Source: Roseiarcus sp963782255
GTDB taxonomy: Bacteria > Pseudomonadota > Alphaproteobacteria > Rhizobiales > Beijerinckiaceae
DNA length: 64,000 bases
Assembly: GCA_963782255.1 (NCBI GenBank)
Contig: CAWAIS010000002.1
Location: forward strand, 558,001 to 622,000
Direction: 5' to 3'
Positions 1-7,812 of this stretch are shown here, piece by piece. The number at the start of each line of letters is the position of its first letter. The stretch's first letter is position 1. The notes beneath the pieces were generated by a model, which was not told where the DNA came from, searched no databases, and saw nothing but the letters and a program-made list of their open reading frames with translations. The position numbers and the translations under genes were made by a program.

Positions 1-25
1 CTGGCGACGGCGCGGGCGATAAAGC

Positions 26-101
26 TGGTGGGCCGGGCAGGACTCGAACCTGCAACCAGACCGTTATGAGCGGCCGGCTCTAACCATTGAGCTACCGGCC
101 C
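26..101 (-). tRNA. tRNA with CAU anticodon, probably tRNA-Ile2
   Basis: On the minus strand this folds as a complete 76-nt cloverleaf. The seven-base acceptor stem GGGCCGG pairs with CCGGCCC, followed by A and an encoded CCA (26-28 on the plus strand). The anticodon loop reads CTCATAA, so the anticodon is CAU. The D-loop (AATGGTTA) and the variable region resemble the bacterial minor isoleucine tRNA, whose C34 is changed to lysidine by TilS, more than elongator or initiator Met tRNA. The structure is seen directly; the Ile2 identity is inferred from similarity to the E. coli gene recalled from memory. Confidence 0.9.
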
Positions 102-378
102 GTCGCGCGGGCGCGGGGCCGCATAAAGCGCAAATCGCGGATCGAGGCAATCGCAAGTCGGCGGAATCGTCGGCAAGCGCTGGGCTCCCGCGGCTGCGCA
201 ACCGCTGTTCCGTCCGTGAGCCGCACCTCGCTGGGCTGCCTCTACCGGACGACAGCGAGCCTGCGATCCTTTACATGGCCGCCGAGGCTTGCTCGAATAG
301 CCGCCTCTCTCGCCGGATCAGGGCGTCGACGGCCTTGTTCTGCGCATGCCCCAAACCCAAAGGATAACCGCGATCCGC

Positions 379-1305
379 ATGGCCAACTCGGCGACCGTCC
401 CCGCCTCCATCGCCTTCATCGGCTTCGGCGAAGCCGCGCGAGCCTTTCTCGACGGGTGGCGCACAGAGCCTGCCTTCAACGCCCGTGTCGCGGCCTACGA
501 CATCAAGACCGACTCGCCCGATGCGGGCGTGCGCGCGGCCAAACGGGCGGACTATGTGGCCGCGAACGTGATCGGGGCGTCAAGCGCGCCGGAGGCGGTC
601 GCGGGCGCCGAGGCTGTGTTTTCCGTCGTCACCGCGGATCAGGCGCACGAGGCGGCGGTCGCCGCGCTGACCGGGCTCGCCAGACGTGCGTTCTTCTTCG
701 ACTGCAACTCCTGCGCGCCGCAGACCAAGGCGCAGACGGCGAAGGAGGTCGACGCTGCGGGCGCCCGCTACGTCGACGTTGCGGTGATGGCGCCGGTCCA
801 TCCGCGGCTGCATCGGACGCCGCTTCTCATCAGCGGTCCGCATGCGAGGGACGCCGCGCCCGTGCTCGCTGCGCTCGGCATGGCGGCCGAGATCCACGAA
901 GGGCCGGTCGGGTCGTCGTCGGCGATCAAGATGATCCGTTCGATCATGATGAAGGGGCTCGAGGCGCTCGTGTGCGAGTGCGTGCTCGCCGGGCGAAAGG
1001 CGGGCGTCATCGAAACCGTCCTCGATTCGCTCGACGACACCTACCCCGGCTTCGACTGGAAGAAGCGCTCGGCCTACATGCTGGAGCGGGTGATGACCCA
1101 CGGCGTCCGCCGCGCCGCCGAAATGCGCGAGGTCGCGCTGACCGTCGATCTTCTCGGGCTCGACGGCGCGATGTCGCGCGCGTCCGTCGGCTGGCAGCAG
1201 GCGGTCGGCGAGCTCAACCTGCGGACAACGCCGGAGGAGGCGGCGGATTACCGCGTCCTGGCGGACAAGATCCTGGCCCGGATCGATCCGAAGGGCGACG
1301 GGTGA
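379..1305 (+). CDS. NAD(P)-binding dehydrogenase with DUF1932 C-terminal domain
   Basis: A 308-residue protein of the 6-phosphogluconate/3-hydroxyisobutyrate dehydrogenase superfamily. The N-terminus is a Rossmann fold with the dinucleotide-binding loop GFGEAA at residues 15-20. The C-terminal helical part, from about residue 180, looks like DUF1932, found in phosphogluconate-dehydrogenase-like proteins of unknown substrate. A lysine in the stretch SSAIKMIRS occupies the place of the catalytic lysine of beta-hydroxyacid dehydrogenases. I chose the ATG at 379 because the fold starts right after it; an in-frame ATG at 346 would add 11 residues and has no ribosome-binding site. The gene lies upstream of the liv operon on the same strand with a hairpin between, so it is probably a separate unit. 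The substrate is unknown. Confidence 0.8.
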   Translation: MANSATVPASIAFIGFGEAARAFLDGWRTEPAFNARVAAYDIKTDSPDAGVRAAKRADYVAANVIGASSAPEAVAGAEAVFSVVTADQAHEAAVAALTGLARRAFFFDCNSCAPQTKAQTAKEVDAAGARYVDVAVMAPVHPRLHRTPLLISGPHARDAAPVLAALGMAAEIHEGPVGSSSAIKMIRSIMMKGLEALVCECVLAGRKAGVIETVLDSLDDTYPGFDWKKRSAYMLERVMTHGVRRAAEMREVALTVDLLGLDGAMSRASVGWQQAVGELNLRTTPEEAADYRVLADKILARIDPKGDG

Positions 1306-1336
1306 CGCATTGCGCACGGGAATGGGGTGGCGAGCG

Positions 1337-1357
1337 GCGCCGGCATGCAACCGGCGC
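1337..1357 (+). terminator. possible hairpin terminator after the dehydrogenase gene
   Basis: A perfect 7-bp stem, GCGCCGG and CCGGCGC, with a 7-nt loop lies 31 bp after the stop codon of the dehydrogenase gene. It is followed only by ACTTTCG, so the U-tract is poor. It could equally be a small regulatory hairpin in front of livK. Confidence 0.3.
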
Positions 1358-1438
1358 ACTTTCGCTTCAGCTTCGGAGCGTCTAGCGTAACGCCAGCACG
1401 AACATGCTGATTACAAAGCTCGAACGGGAGGACGACCG

Positions 1439-2629
1439 ATGAACGCGAAACGCCTGCTTTTCTCCGCCGCTCTTGTCTGCGCCGCGCTTGGCGCGGCGTT
1501 GATTTCCGCGCCGGCTTTCGCCGCCGACAACACGGTGACCGTCGGCATGATCCTGCCGATGACCGGCCCGTCGGCCTCGACAGGAAAGCAGGAGCGCGCG
1601 GGCGCCGAACTTTATATGGCCCAGCACGGCGACACGGTCGCGGGCAAGAAGGTCGCGCTCATCGTCAAGGACGACACCGGCGCGCCCGACGTCACCAAGC
1701 GGCTCGCGGAGGAGCTGATCGGCAATGAACACGCGAGCGTGATCATGGGCTTCGGCCTGACCCCGCTCGCGCTCGCGGCCGCGCCCGTCGCGACCGAGGC
1801 GAAAGTCCCCGAGATCGTCACCGCGGCCGCGACCGCGATGATCACGGAAAAGTCGCCCTATATCGCCCGCACCTCCTTCACCCTGCCGCAAGCCGCGGCG
1901 CCGATGGCGGACTGGGCGTTGAAGAACGGCATCAAGAAAGTCGTCACCATCGTCACCGACTATGGGCCCGGCGTCGACGCGGAGAAATGGTTCAGCGACA
2001 CGTTCGAGAAAGGCGGCGGCAAGATCACGCAGAAAATCCGCGTGCCGCTGAAGAACCCGGACTTTGCGCCATTCCTGCAGCGGGTGAAGGATGACGCGCC
2101 GGACGCCGTGTTCGTGTTCGTGCCGTCGGGCTTCGGGGCCATCTTCATGAAGGAATTCGTCGAGCGCGGACTCGACAAGTCCGGAATCAAGCTGATCGGC
2201 ACGGGCGACGTGACCGACGACGATCTTCTCGCGGACATGGGCGACTCCGCTCTGGGCGCCGTGACCACGCACCATTATTCGGCCGACCACGATTCGCCGG
2301 AGAACAAGGCCTTCGTCGCCGCGTTCGAAAAGGCCAACAACGGCATGCGGCCGAATTTCATGGCGGTCGGCGCCTACGATGGCATGGCGCTCGTCTACAA
2401 GGCCTTTGAGAAGACCAAAGGCGACGCGAGCGGCGATGCGCTCATCGGCGCCATGAAGGGCATGAGCTGGATGAGCCCGCGCGGGCCGGTCTCGATCGAC
2501 CCTGAAACCCGCGACATCGTGCAGAATATATATGTCCGAAAGGTCGAGAAGAAGAACGGCGCGCTCTACAACGTCGAGTTCGAGACCATCCCCAACGTGA
2601 AGGACCCTTACAAGGCGGCCAAGCACTGA
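1439..2629 (+). CDS. livK: branched-chain-amino-acid-type ABC transporter substrate-binding protein
   Basis: Periplasmic binding protein (396 aa) of the Leu/Ile/Val (HAAT) family, type I fold. Residues 1-29 form a Sec signal peptide ending SAPAFA, with mature protein from AADNTVTVG. The opening motif VGMILPMTGPSASTGKQ is typical of Peripla_BP_6 proteins. GGGAGGA, six bases upstream of the ATG, is a good Shine-Dalgarno. It is the first gene of a livKHMGF set and delivers ligand to the LivH/LivM permease. Binding proteins of this family take amino acids, amides, urea or aromatic acids, and the ligand cannot be told from sequence. It does not look like a urea-specific UrtA to me, although urease lies 13 kb away. 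Confidence 0.88.
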   Translation: MNAKRLLFSAALVCAALGAALISAPAFAADNTVTVGMILPMTGPSASTGKQERAGAELYMAQHGDTVAGKKVALIVKDDTGAPDVTKRLAEELIGNEHASVIMGFGLTPLALAAAPVATEAKVPEIVTAAATAMITEKSPYIARTSFTLPQAAAPMADWALKNGIKKVVTIVTDYGPGVDAEKWFSDTFEKGGGKITQKIRVPLKNPDFAPFLQRVKDDAPDAVFVFVPSGFGAIFMKEFVERGLDKSGIKLIGTGDVTDDDLLADMGDSALGAVTTHHYSADHDSPENKAFVAAFEKANNGMRPNFMAVGAYDGMALVYKAFEKTKGDASGDALIGAMKGMSWMSPRGPVSIDPETRDIVQNIYVRKVEKKNGALYNVEFETIPNVKDPYKAAKH

Positions 2630-2656
2630 TGGGCCATTCCCTCGCGAGGCGGCGGC

Positions 2657-2853
2657 GCCTTTCCTCCCCCGCGAGGCGGGGGAGGGGGACCGGCCGAAGG
2701 CCGGTGGAGGGGGTTCGCCGCGCCGCAGCTGACCCGAGGGATCGCGCCGGCGGCGATGGCCAGGGCGATTGGCTCGGATTCGCGCGGCCGCCTTGCCCCC
2801 TCCACCTTGCTTCGCATGGTCCCCCTCCCCCGCTTCGCGGGGGAGGAAAAGGG
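2657..2853. repeat. inverted pair of REP-like palindromic repeats between livK and livH
   Basis: Two copies of a roughly 55-60-bp GC-rich palindromic element face each other. The left arm (about 2657-2715) contains CCTCCCCCGCGAGGCGGGGGAG. The right arm (about 2793-2853) contains the complement, CTCCCCCGCTTCGCGGGGGAGG, and a shared CCCCCTCCACC block. Each arm forms its own hairpin and the arms can also pair with each other. The element fills most of the 238-bp livK-livH gap. As a known behaviour of REP-type repeats in operons, it may stabilise livK mRNA and lower expression of the downstream permease genes. The right arm also carries the purine-rich stretch just before livH. Confidence 0.75.
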
Positions 2854-2867
2854 GCCGCGCGCTCCCC

Positions 2868-3731
2868 ATGCTGACGATCCTGTTCGACGGCGTCGCCTAC
2901 GGCATGCTCCTGTTCGTGCTCGCGAGCGGGCTTTCGGTGACGTTGGGGCTGATGAATTTCATCAACCTCGCGCACGGCGCGTTCGCAATGGTCGGCGGTT
3001 ACGTCACGGCCCTGATGATGAATCGCGCCGGCCTTCCGTTCCTCGTGACGCTGCCTGCCGCCTTTCTCATTCCGGCGATCCTCGGCGTCGTCCTTGAGCG
3101 CACGCTCTACCGGCGCCTGTACGGCGCGAGTCCGCTCGATCAGGTGCTGTTCACGATCGGCCTCGTGCTGATGGCGATGCCGATCGCCGATTTCTTTCTC
3201 GGCGACGAGCCGCAGCAGGTCAATCTGCCGGACTGGCTCTCCGGCAGCGTATCGTTTCACGGCGTCGGGATCAGTCTCTACCGCCTCTTCATTGTCGTCG
3301 TCTGCGGCTTGATCGCCGCCGTCCTGCAAATCTTCCTGGTCAAGACGCGTTTCGGCGCGCAACTCAGGGCGGCGGTGGACGATGCGCGCGTCGCTGACGG
3401 ATTGGGCATCAACGTGGACCGGATTTTCGCGATCGCCTTCGCCGTCGGCAGCGGGCTTGCGGGACTCGGCGGCGCGCTCGCCGCCGACGTCGTCGGCGGC
3501 ATCGATCCGTCCTTTCCGGTCAAGTTCCTGGTGACCTTCCTCATCGTGGTCACGATCGGCGGCTCGAACGGAATCCTGGGCGCTTTGTTCGGCGCGCTCC
3601 TCCTCGGCGTGCTCGACGTCGCGGGCAAGTATTACATCCCCTCGATCGGCGCCTTCATCATCTACGGGGTCATGGTCGTCACGCTGATCCTGCGTCCGCA
3701 GGGGTTGTTTGCGCGGGGAGACGCGCGATGA
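2868..3731 (+). CDS. livH: branched-chain-amino-acid-type ABC transporter permease LivH
   Basis: Inner-membrane permease (287 aa), BPD_transp_2 family, with about eight hydrophobic segments and the family motif GLMNFINLAHGAFAMVGGY near the N-terminus. The ATG at 2868 (MLTILFDGVAYG) is chosen because it matches the usual LivH start. An open frame continues upstream to 2769, but those 33 residues are translated from the palindromic repeat. GGAGGAAAAGGGG upstream, inside the repeat arm, may act as the ribosome-binding site. The stop overlaps the livM start (ATGA), so the two permeases are translationally coupled. LivH and LivM form the membrane channel of the transporter. Confidence 0.9.
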   Translation: MLTILFDGVAYGMLLFVLASGLSVTLGLMNFINLAHGAFAMVGGYVTALMMNRAGLPFLVTLPAAFLIPAILGVVLERTLYRRLYGASPLDQVLFTIGLVLMAMPIADFFLGDEPQQVNLPDWLSGSVSFHGVGISLYRLFIVVVCGLIAAVLQIFLVKTRFGAQLRAAVDDARVADGLGINVDRIFAIAFAVGSGLAGLGGALAADVVGGIDPSFPVKFLVTFLIVVTIGGSNGILGALFGALLLGVLDVAGKYYIPSIGAFIIYGVMVVTLILRPQGLFARGDAR

Positions 3732-4747
3732 GCGCAACGGCGGGATCCGTCACGAGAGGTCGGCTCGAGGCGCATCTTCACCGTCACGCGCGCTGGCGCT
3801 TGTCCGAGATCGCGTTCTGGTTTGCCGTCCTGGCGTTGATCGTGTTCGTGCCGTCGCGGGCCGCGCTCATCAATGAAATCCTCGTCGCCGGGCTGTTCGC
3901 GCTGTCGCTCGACCTCATCCTCGGGCTCTCGGGCGTCGTGTCGCTCGGGCAGGCGGCGTTCTTCGGCGTCGGCGCCTATGCCACCGCGATTCTCGCCAGC
4001 AAAGGCTTCGCTGATCCGACGCTCGGCCTCCTCGTCGGCGCCGGCGCGGCGGCGATTGTCGGCTTTGCGACCGCGCCGCTCTTGCTTCGCGGCTCGGATC
4101 TGACGCGGCTCATGGTGACGCTCGGCGTGTCGCTCATGCTCGGCGAGCTCGCGAACCGCAACGGCTGGCTGACCGGAGGGGCGGACGGCCTCAATTTCTC
4201 GATCGGCAAGGTGTTTGGCCTCTTTCCGATCGACTTCACCGGACAGCGCAACGCGGCGCTCTACAGCTACGTCGTCCTTTTTCTCCTGTTCGCCGTCGCG
4301 CGCCGGCTCAAGCAGTCGCCGTTCGGTCTGGCGCTCGCCTCGATCCGCGAAAACCGACTGCGCGCGGGCGCGCTCGGCATCGCCACCAGCCGGCGCATCG
4401 TCGCGATCTATACCGTTTCGGCGGCTTACGCAGGCGTGGCGGGCGCGCTGCTCGCCGAGACGACGCAGATCGTTTCGCTCGATCTGTTCGACTTCCACCG
4501 CTCGGCCGACGTGATGCTGATGCTGATCGTCGGCGGCGCCGGATATCTCTATGGCGGAATCATCGGGGCGGCGGTCTTCATCGTGTTGCGCGACGTCATC
4601 TCGGCCGCGACTCCGGAGTACTGGGAATTCTGGATCGGCGCGTTGCTGGTCGTCCTCGTTCTCGTCGGCCGTGAGCGCATCCGCGACGCGGCCGTTCGCC
4701 TTGGGTCTCTGCGGTCGCCGAAAATCATGCGCGAGGACGCAGCGTGA
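3728..4747 (+). CDS. livM: branched-chain-amino-acid-type ABC transporter permease LivM
   Basis: Second permease subunit (339 aa), BPD_transp_2 family, with around ten hydrophobic segments. The motif LILGLSGVVSLGQAAFFGVGAY near residue 60-85 is characteristic of LivM. The first 30 residues are cytoplasmic and rich in Arg and His. It overlaps livH by four bases (ATGA) and its stop overlaps the GTG start of livG, so livHMG is a tightly coupled unit. The protein heterodimerises with LivH and contacts the two ATPases. Confidence 0.9.
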   Translation: MSATAGSVTRGRLEAHLHRHARWRLSEIAFWFAVLALIVFVPSRAALINEILVAGLFALSLDLILGLSGVVSLGQAAFFGVGAYATAILASKGFADPTLGLLVGAGAAAIVGFATAPLLLRGSDLTRLMVTLGVSLMLGELANRNGWLTGGADGLNFSIGKVFGLFPIDFTGQRNAALYSYVVLFLLFAVARRLKQSPFGLALASIRENRLRAGALGIATSRRIVAIYTVSAAYAGVAGALLAETTQIVSLDLFDFHRSADVMLMLIVGGAGYLYGGIIGAAVFIVLRDVISAATPEYWEFWIGALLVVLVLVGRERIRDAAVRLGSLRSPKIMREDAA

Positions 4748-5499
4748 GCGCGGCGGCGCTCGAGGCGCGCGGGCTCATGAAGCAGTTCGGCGCGCTGCTT
4801 GCGACCGACAACGTGTCTTTCAGCATTGCGCCCGGCGCGCGGCAGGCGCTGATCGGCCCGAACGGCGCCGGCAAGACGACGCTGATCAATCTCTTGACCG
4901 GCGTCGTCAAGCCTTCCGAAGGACAGGTGATCCTGCAAGGCCGCGACGTCACCGCGCTGTCGTCGAACGCGCGCGTGCGTCTCGGCCTCTCGCGCACGTT
5001 CCAGATCAATCAGCTCTTCCCTCATCTGACGCCCGCCGAGTCGCTCGGGCTCGCGATCTCCGAGCGCAACGGCTCGGGCGCTGACTTCTGGCGCATCGCC
5101 GGGACGAGGCCTGCGATCGTCGCAGAAATCGAGGAGCTCCTGACGCGCTTCGGCCTCGAGTCCGAGATGGATCAGCCGACGCGGAAGCTGCCCTACGGCA
5201 AACAGAGGCTGCTCGAAATCGCGCTCGCGCTCGCGACGCGTCCGCGCGTGCTGCTTCTCGACGAGCCGGCCGCGGGCGTCCCCGAGGAGGAGCGGCAGGA
5301 CATTCTGGCCGCGCTCGCCGCCCTGCCTTCGGACGTGGCGATCCTGCTCATCGAGCACGACATGGATCTCGTCTTCACCTTCGCGACCCGCATTTCGGTG
5401 CTGGTCGCGGGGCGGCTCCTGACCGAGGGCGAGCCGGACACAATTGCGGCGGACGAACGCGTGCGCGCCGTCTATCTCGGCGAGGAGGCGCATGGCTGA
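4744..5499 (+). CDS. livG: branched-chain-amino-acid-type ABC transporter ATP-binding protein LivG
   Basis: Cytoplasmic ATPase (251 aa) of the ABC_tran family with the C-terminal BCA_ABC_TP_C extension typical of LivG. Walker A is GPNGAGKTT (38-46), Walker B is VLLLDEP, and the C-loop is degenerate (KLPYGKQR instead of LSGGQ-R), as is common for LivG. It starts with GTG inside GTGA, overlapping the livM stop. It pairs with LivF to drive uptake through LivHM. Confidence 0.9.
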   Translation: MSAAALEARGLMKQFGALLATDNVSFSIAPGARQALIGPNGAGKTTLINLLTGVVKPSEGQVILQGRDVTALSSNARVRLGLSRTFQINQLFPHLTPAESLGLAISERNGSGADFWRIAGTRPAIVAEIEELLTRFGLESEMDQPTRKLPYGKQRLLEIALALATRPRVLLLDEPAAGVPEEERQDILAALAALPSDVAILLIEHDMDLVFTFATRISVLVAGRLLTEGEPDTIAADERVRAVYLGEEAHG

Positions 5500-6202
5500 G
5501 CTCCTCAGCGTCGAGAACTTGAGCGCCGGCTACGGCGAGGCGCGGGTCATCCAGGGCGTCAGCTTCACGCTCGAGGACGGCCGATCGCTGGCGCTTCTGG
5601 GGCGTAACGGCGTCGGAAAGACGACACTGATCGACACGCTGATCGGCGTCACCACCCGTTTCGAGGGACGCATTCGGCTCGGGGCTGACGACATCGCGAC
5701 GCTCCGCCCGCACGCGCGCGCAAGGTTAGGCGTCGGCTGGTCGCCACAGGAACGCAACATCTTCCGTTCGCTGACGGTCGAAGAGAATCTGACCGCTGTC
5801 GCGCTGCCTGGCCCGTGGACGGTGAAGGGCGTCTATAAGCTTTTCCCGAGGCTGGAGGAGCGGCGGACCAACATGGGCCGGCAATTATCGGGAGGCGAAC
5901 AGCAGATGCTGGCGATCGGCCGGGCGCTGGTCTTAAACCCGCGCCTGCTTCTGCTCGACGAACCGACCGAGGGCCTCGCGCCCATCATCGTCGACGAGCT
6001 GCTGGTCGCCTTGCGCGAACTTGCCCGCGCCGGCCTCTCGATGATCATCGTCGAACAGAAGCCGAAGAAAATCCTGCCCTTCACCGACCATGCGATCGTG
6101 CTCGATCGCGGCGCCGTCGCGCACGACGCGCCGAGCGCGGAACTGCTCGCCGACCCGTCCGCGCTCGATGCGCACCTGACCGCGGCCAAAAAGGCGCGCT
6201 GA
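5492..6202 (+). CDS. livF: branched-chain-amino-acid-type ABC transporter ATP-binding protein LivF
   Basis: Second ATPase (236 aa) of the transporter. Walker A is GRNGVGKT (37-44), the signature is LSGGEQQM near residue 130, and Walker B is LLLLDEPTEGLAP, a typical LivF string. The ATG at 5492 (MAELLSVEN) overlaps the livG stop and matches the usual LivF N-terminus; an upstream extension to 5444 lies inside livG. It ends the operon; the next gene is convergent, 31 bp away, with no obvious U-rich terminator between. Confidence 0.9.
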   Translation: MAELLSVENLSAGYGEARVIQGVSFTLEDGRSLALLGRNGVGKTTLIDTLIGVTTRFEGRIRLGADDIATLRPHARARLGVGWSPQERNIFRSLTVEENLTAVALPGPWTVKGVYKLFPRLEERRTNMGRQLSGGEQQMLAIGRALVLNPRLLLLDEPTEGLAPIIVDELLVALRELARAGLSMIIVEQKPKKILPFTDHAIVLDRGAVAHDAPSAELLADPSALDAHLTAAKKAR

Positions 6203-6233
6203 CCCTTGGCAAGCGCTTCGCCGCCCGGCCGCC

Positions 6234-7247
6234 TCAATCGCGCGGCGAAGGGACACCGACGCGGATGAGATGCGAGAATTCCGGCGACTGGTCGGCCGCG
6301 CGGGCGCGCTCGCTGATCCGGGCGCGCTCCATGAGCTCCGCGAGCGGCATGGTCGTGACGACGGCGCGCCGATCGTACAGGTAGCCGGGCAGAAAGCCGT
6401 TGACGACGAGGCGCCAGTCCAGGGGTAGAGTTCCGCCGGCGGCGCGGATCAGCTTGGCCACGACCGTCGCGCAGTTCGCGGTGATCGAATTGTAAAACTT
6501 GGGCCGCTCCGCCAGCGCCGTGGCTTGGGAGACATATTCGAGCAGGAGCAGACGCGCCTGCGCCGGCGGCGTCTTCAGGCGATAGAGGCGCACGTCCTCG
6601 CCGCGCACGTTCGAACGCAGCCGGACGGAGTCGCGCTCGGTCGTCGCGAGATAGACGAGCGTGTGGGATTTGAAAGCGTCGGCGATCGGCGAGAACTGGC
6701 CGTCCTTCTCCCGCCTCACCTCGACCGACCAGAGGAGATGGTCTCCGTCCTCGAAGCCAAAGCTCATCATGACGTGAGCCATCTCCGGCCCCGCCCAATA
6801 GGCGAGGAAAAGATCGAGCGTCTTCAGCTTCGAGAGATCGTAGCTGCGCTTGCTCCACCGCTCATCGAAATCCGCGTCGGTGCGCCAGTCGAAGTCGCGC
6901 ACGTCGGACATGGTGAGAATGTCGCTGCTGACCGCTCCCGTCGTCTGCCGGGCGACATCCGGCGCCCAGTCGCCGTCGGCGGGCGGCCGGATCGTGCTCC
7001 ACCAAACGAGCACAGCGCCGAAGGCCAGCGCGAATGCAATGAGCCCTTTCACGCGCCTCTGCGTGAACAGGGCCGCGACCGTCCCAAGGCCGAGAAGGAC
7101 GAAGAGACCCGCGATGCTCGCTCGCGCTGCCTCGGGGCCTGGAAGCCGGAACCACAGCGCAGCCGCCGACCATGCCGTGAGGGGCGCGACGACAAGCGCC
7201 GCGACGCAAATCGAGAGAAACGCCGAAGCGAACCGTCTCGCGCCCAT
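6234..7247 (-). CDS. membrane protein with Lnb-like DUF4105 domain
   Basis: A 337-residue protein. Three hydrophobic helices occupy roughly residues 8-100 (16-35, 42-60, 66-85), and a soluble domain follows, probably periplasmic. The soluble part matches DUF4105, since linked to Lnb, the lipoprotein intramolecular transacylase. The motif NSITANCATVV near residue 256-266 carries the conserved Cys region, and an upstream stretch (YWAGPEMAHVMMSFGFEDGDHLLWSVE) holds a conserved His. By family, it may act on lipoproteins or another acylated or peptide substrate at the membrane surface; the reaction here is unproven. It is a single gene, convergent with livF. Confidence 0.75.
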   Translation of the reverse strand: MGARRFASAFLSICVAALVVAPLTAWSAAALWFRLPGPEAARASIAGLFVLLGLGTVAALFTQRRVKGLIAFALAFGAVLVWWSTIRPPADGDWAPDVARQTTGAVSSDILTMSDVRDFDWRTDADFDERWSKRSYDLSKLKTLDLFLAYWAGPEMAHVMMSFGFEDGDHLLWSVEVRREKDGQFSPIADAFKSHTLVYLATTERDSVRLRSNVRGEDVRLYRLKTPPAQARLLLLEYVSQATALAERPKFYNSITANCATVVAKLIRAAGGTLPLDWRLVVNGFLPGYLYDRRAVVTTMPLAELMERARISERARAADQSPEFSHLIRVGVPSPRD

Positions 7248-7341
7248 CTCCCCCGCCCGCAGCTCGGCCAGGCGCGGCTATAGACGGTTCTGATTCCGAG
7301 GGTAAGAGGCGAAGGGGACGAGCCCGGTCTGCTTATAGTTT

Positions 7342-7364
7342 GAGCCGCCGATTGCCGGCGGCTC
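7342..7364 (-). terminator. hairpin downstream of the DUF1344 gene
   Basis: A perfect 9-bp stem, GAGCCGCCG and CGGCGGCTC, with a 5-nt loop starts 11 bp beyond the stop of the DUF1344 gene on the minus strand. It is followed by AAACTATAAG rather than a U-run, so it is at best a weak intrinsic terminator. Confidence 0.35.
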
Positions 7365-7375
7365 GGGTCTGCCGG

Positions 7376-7651
7376 TCAAGGAGCCGGTTTGATCTGGGTG
7401 GCGTCCATGGCCTTGCCCGCCTGAGTGTAGGTCACGGTCACCTTCTCACCCTTCTTCATTGCGGCCATGTTGACGCCCTTGGCCACATCGAAGGTCATGC
7501 CGTTCTTGAGCGTGAGCTGGTCTTTCGCATGATCGATCGACTGGATCGTTCCGGTCGTCTTGTTGGTCATGTTCGAGGTCCAGCCGGCCGCCATGGCCGA
7601 AGTGGCGCCGAGCGCGGCGAGGACCGCGAGGGCGCTTAGGGCTTTACGCAT
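7376..7651 (-). CDS. exported DUF1344 family protein
   Basis: Small exported protein (91 aa). The signal peptide MRKALSALAVLAALGATSAMAA (about residues 1-22) precedes a short beta-rich domain with GTIQSIDHAKDQLTLKNG, the DUF1344 pattern. The ATG at 7651 is preceded by GGAG at a good distance, so it is preferred over an upstream start at 7699. The family is common in Rhizobiales and has no established function; its small beta fold is compatible with binding a ligand or metal in the periplasm, which is speculation. It stands alone. Confidence 0.75.
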   Translation of the reverse strand: MRKALSALAVLAALGATSAMAAGWTSNMTNKTTGTIQSIDHAKDQLTLKNGMTFDVAKGVNMAAMKKGEKVTVTYTQAGKAMDATQIKPAP

Positions 7652-7812
7652 CGTTATTCTCCATGCTGCGAACCCGCCCATTAGGGTCGATTGGATCACG
7701 ACGGTGCGGCCGCCCGATGGCCGATCGGGTTAAAGTTTGTTAAGTCCCCGGACAGGTTCGTGAGAAACTCTGCGAGCCCGCCTTGACCGAGCGCCGCTCG
7801 ACGAACATGTCG

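Noticed and set aside
1382..3737. Long minus-strand open frames across livK and livH
   Set aside because: They are low-complexity Arg/Asp/His-rich shadows of the liv genes with no domain pattern.
1439..6202. Liv-type operon as a urea transporter (urtABCDE) linked to urease
   Set aside because: The binding protein does not show UrtA-like features that I recognise, and 9 kb of unrelated genes lie between.
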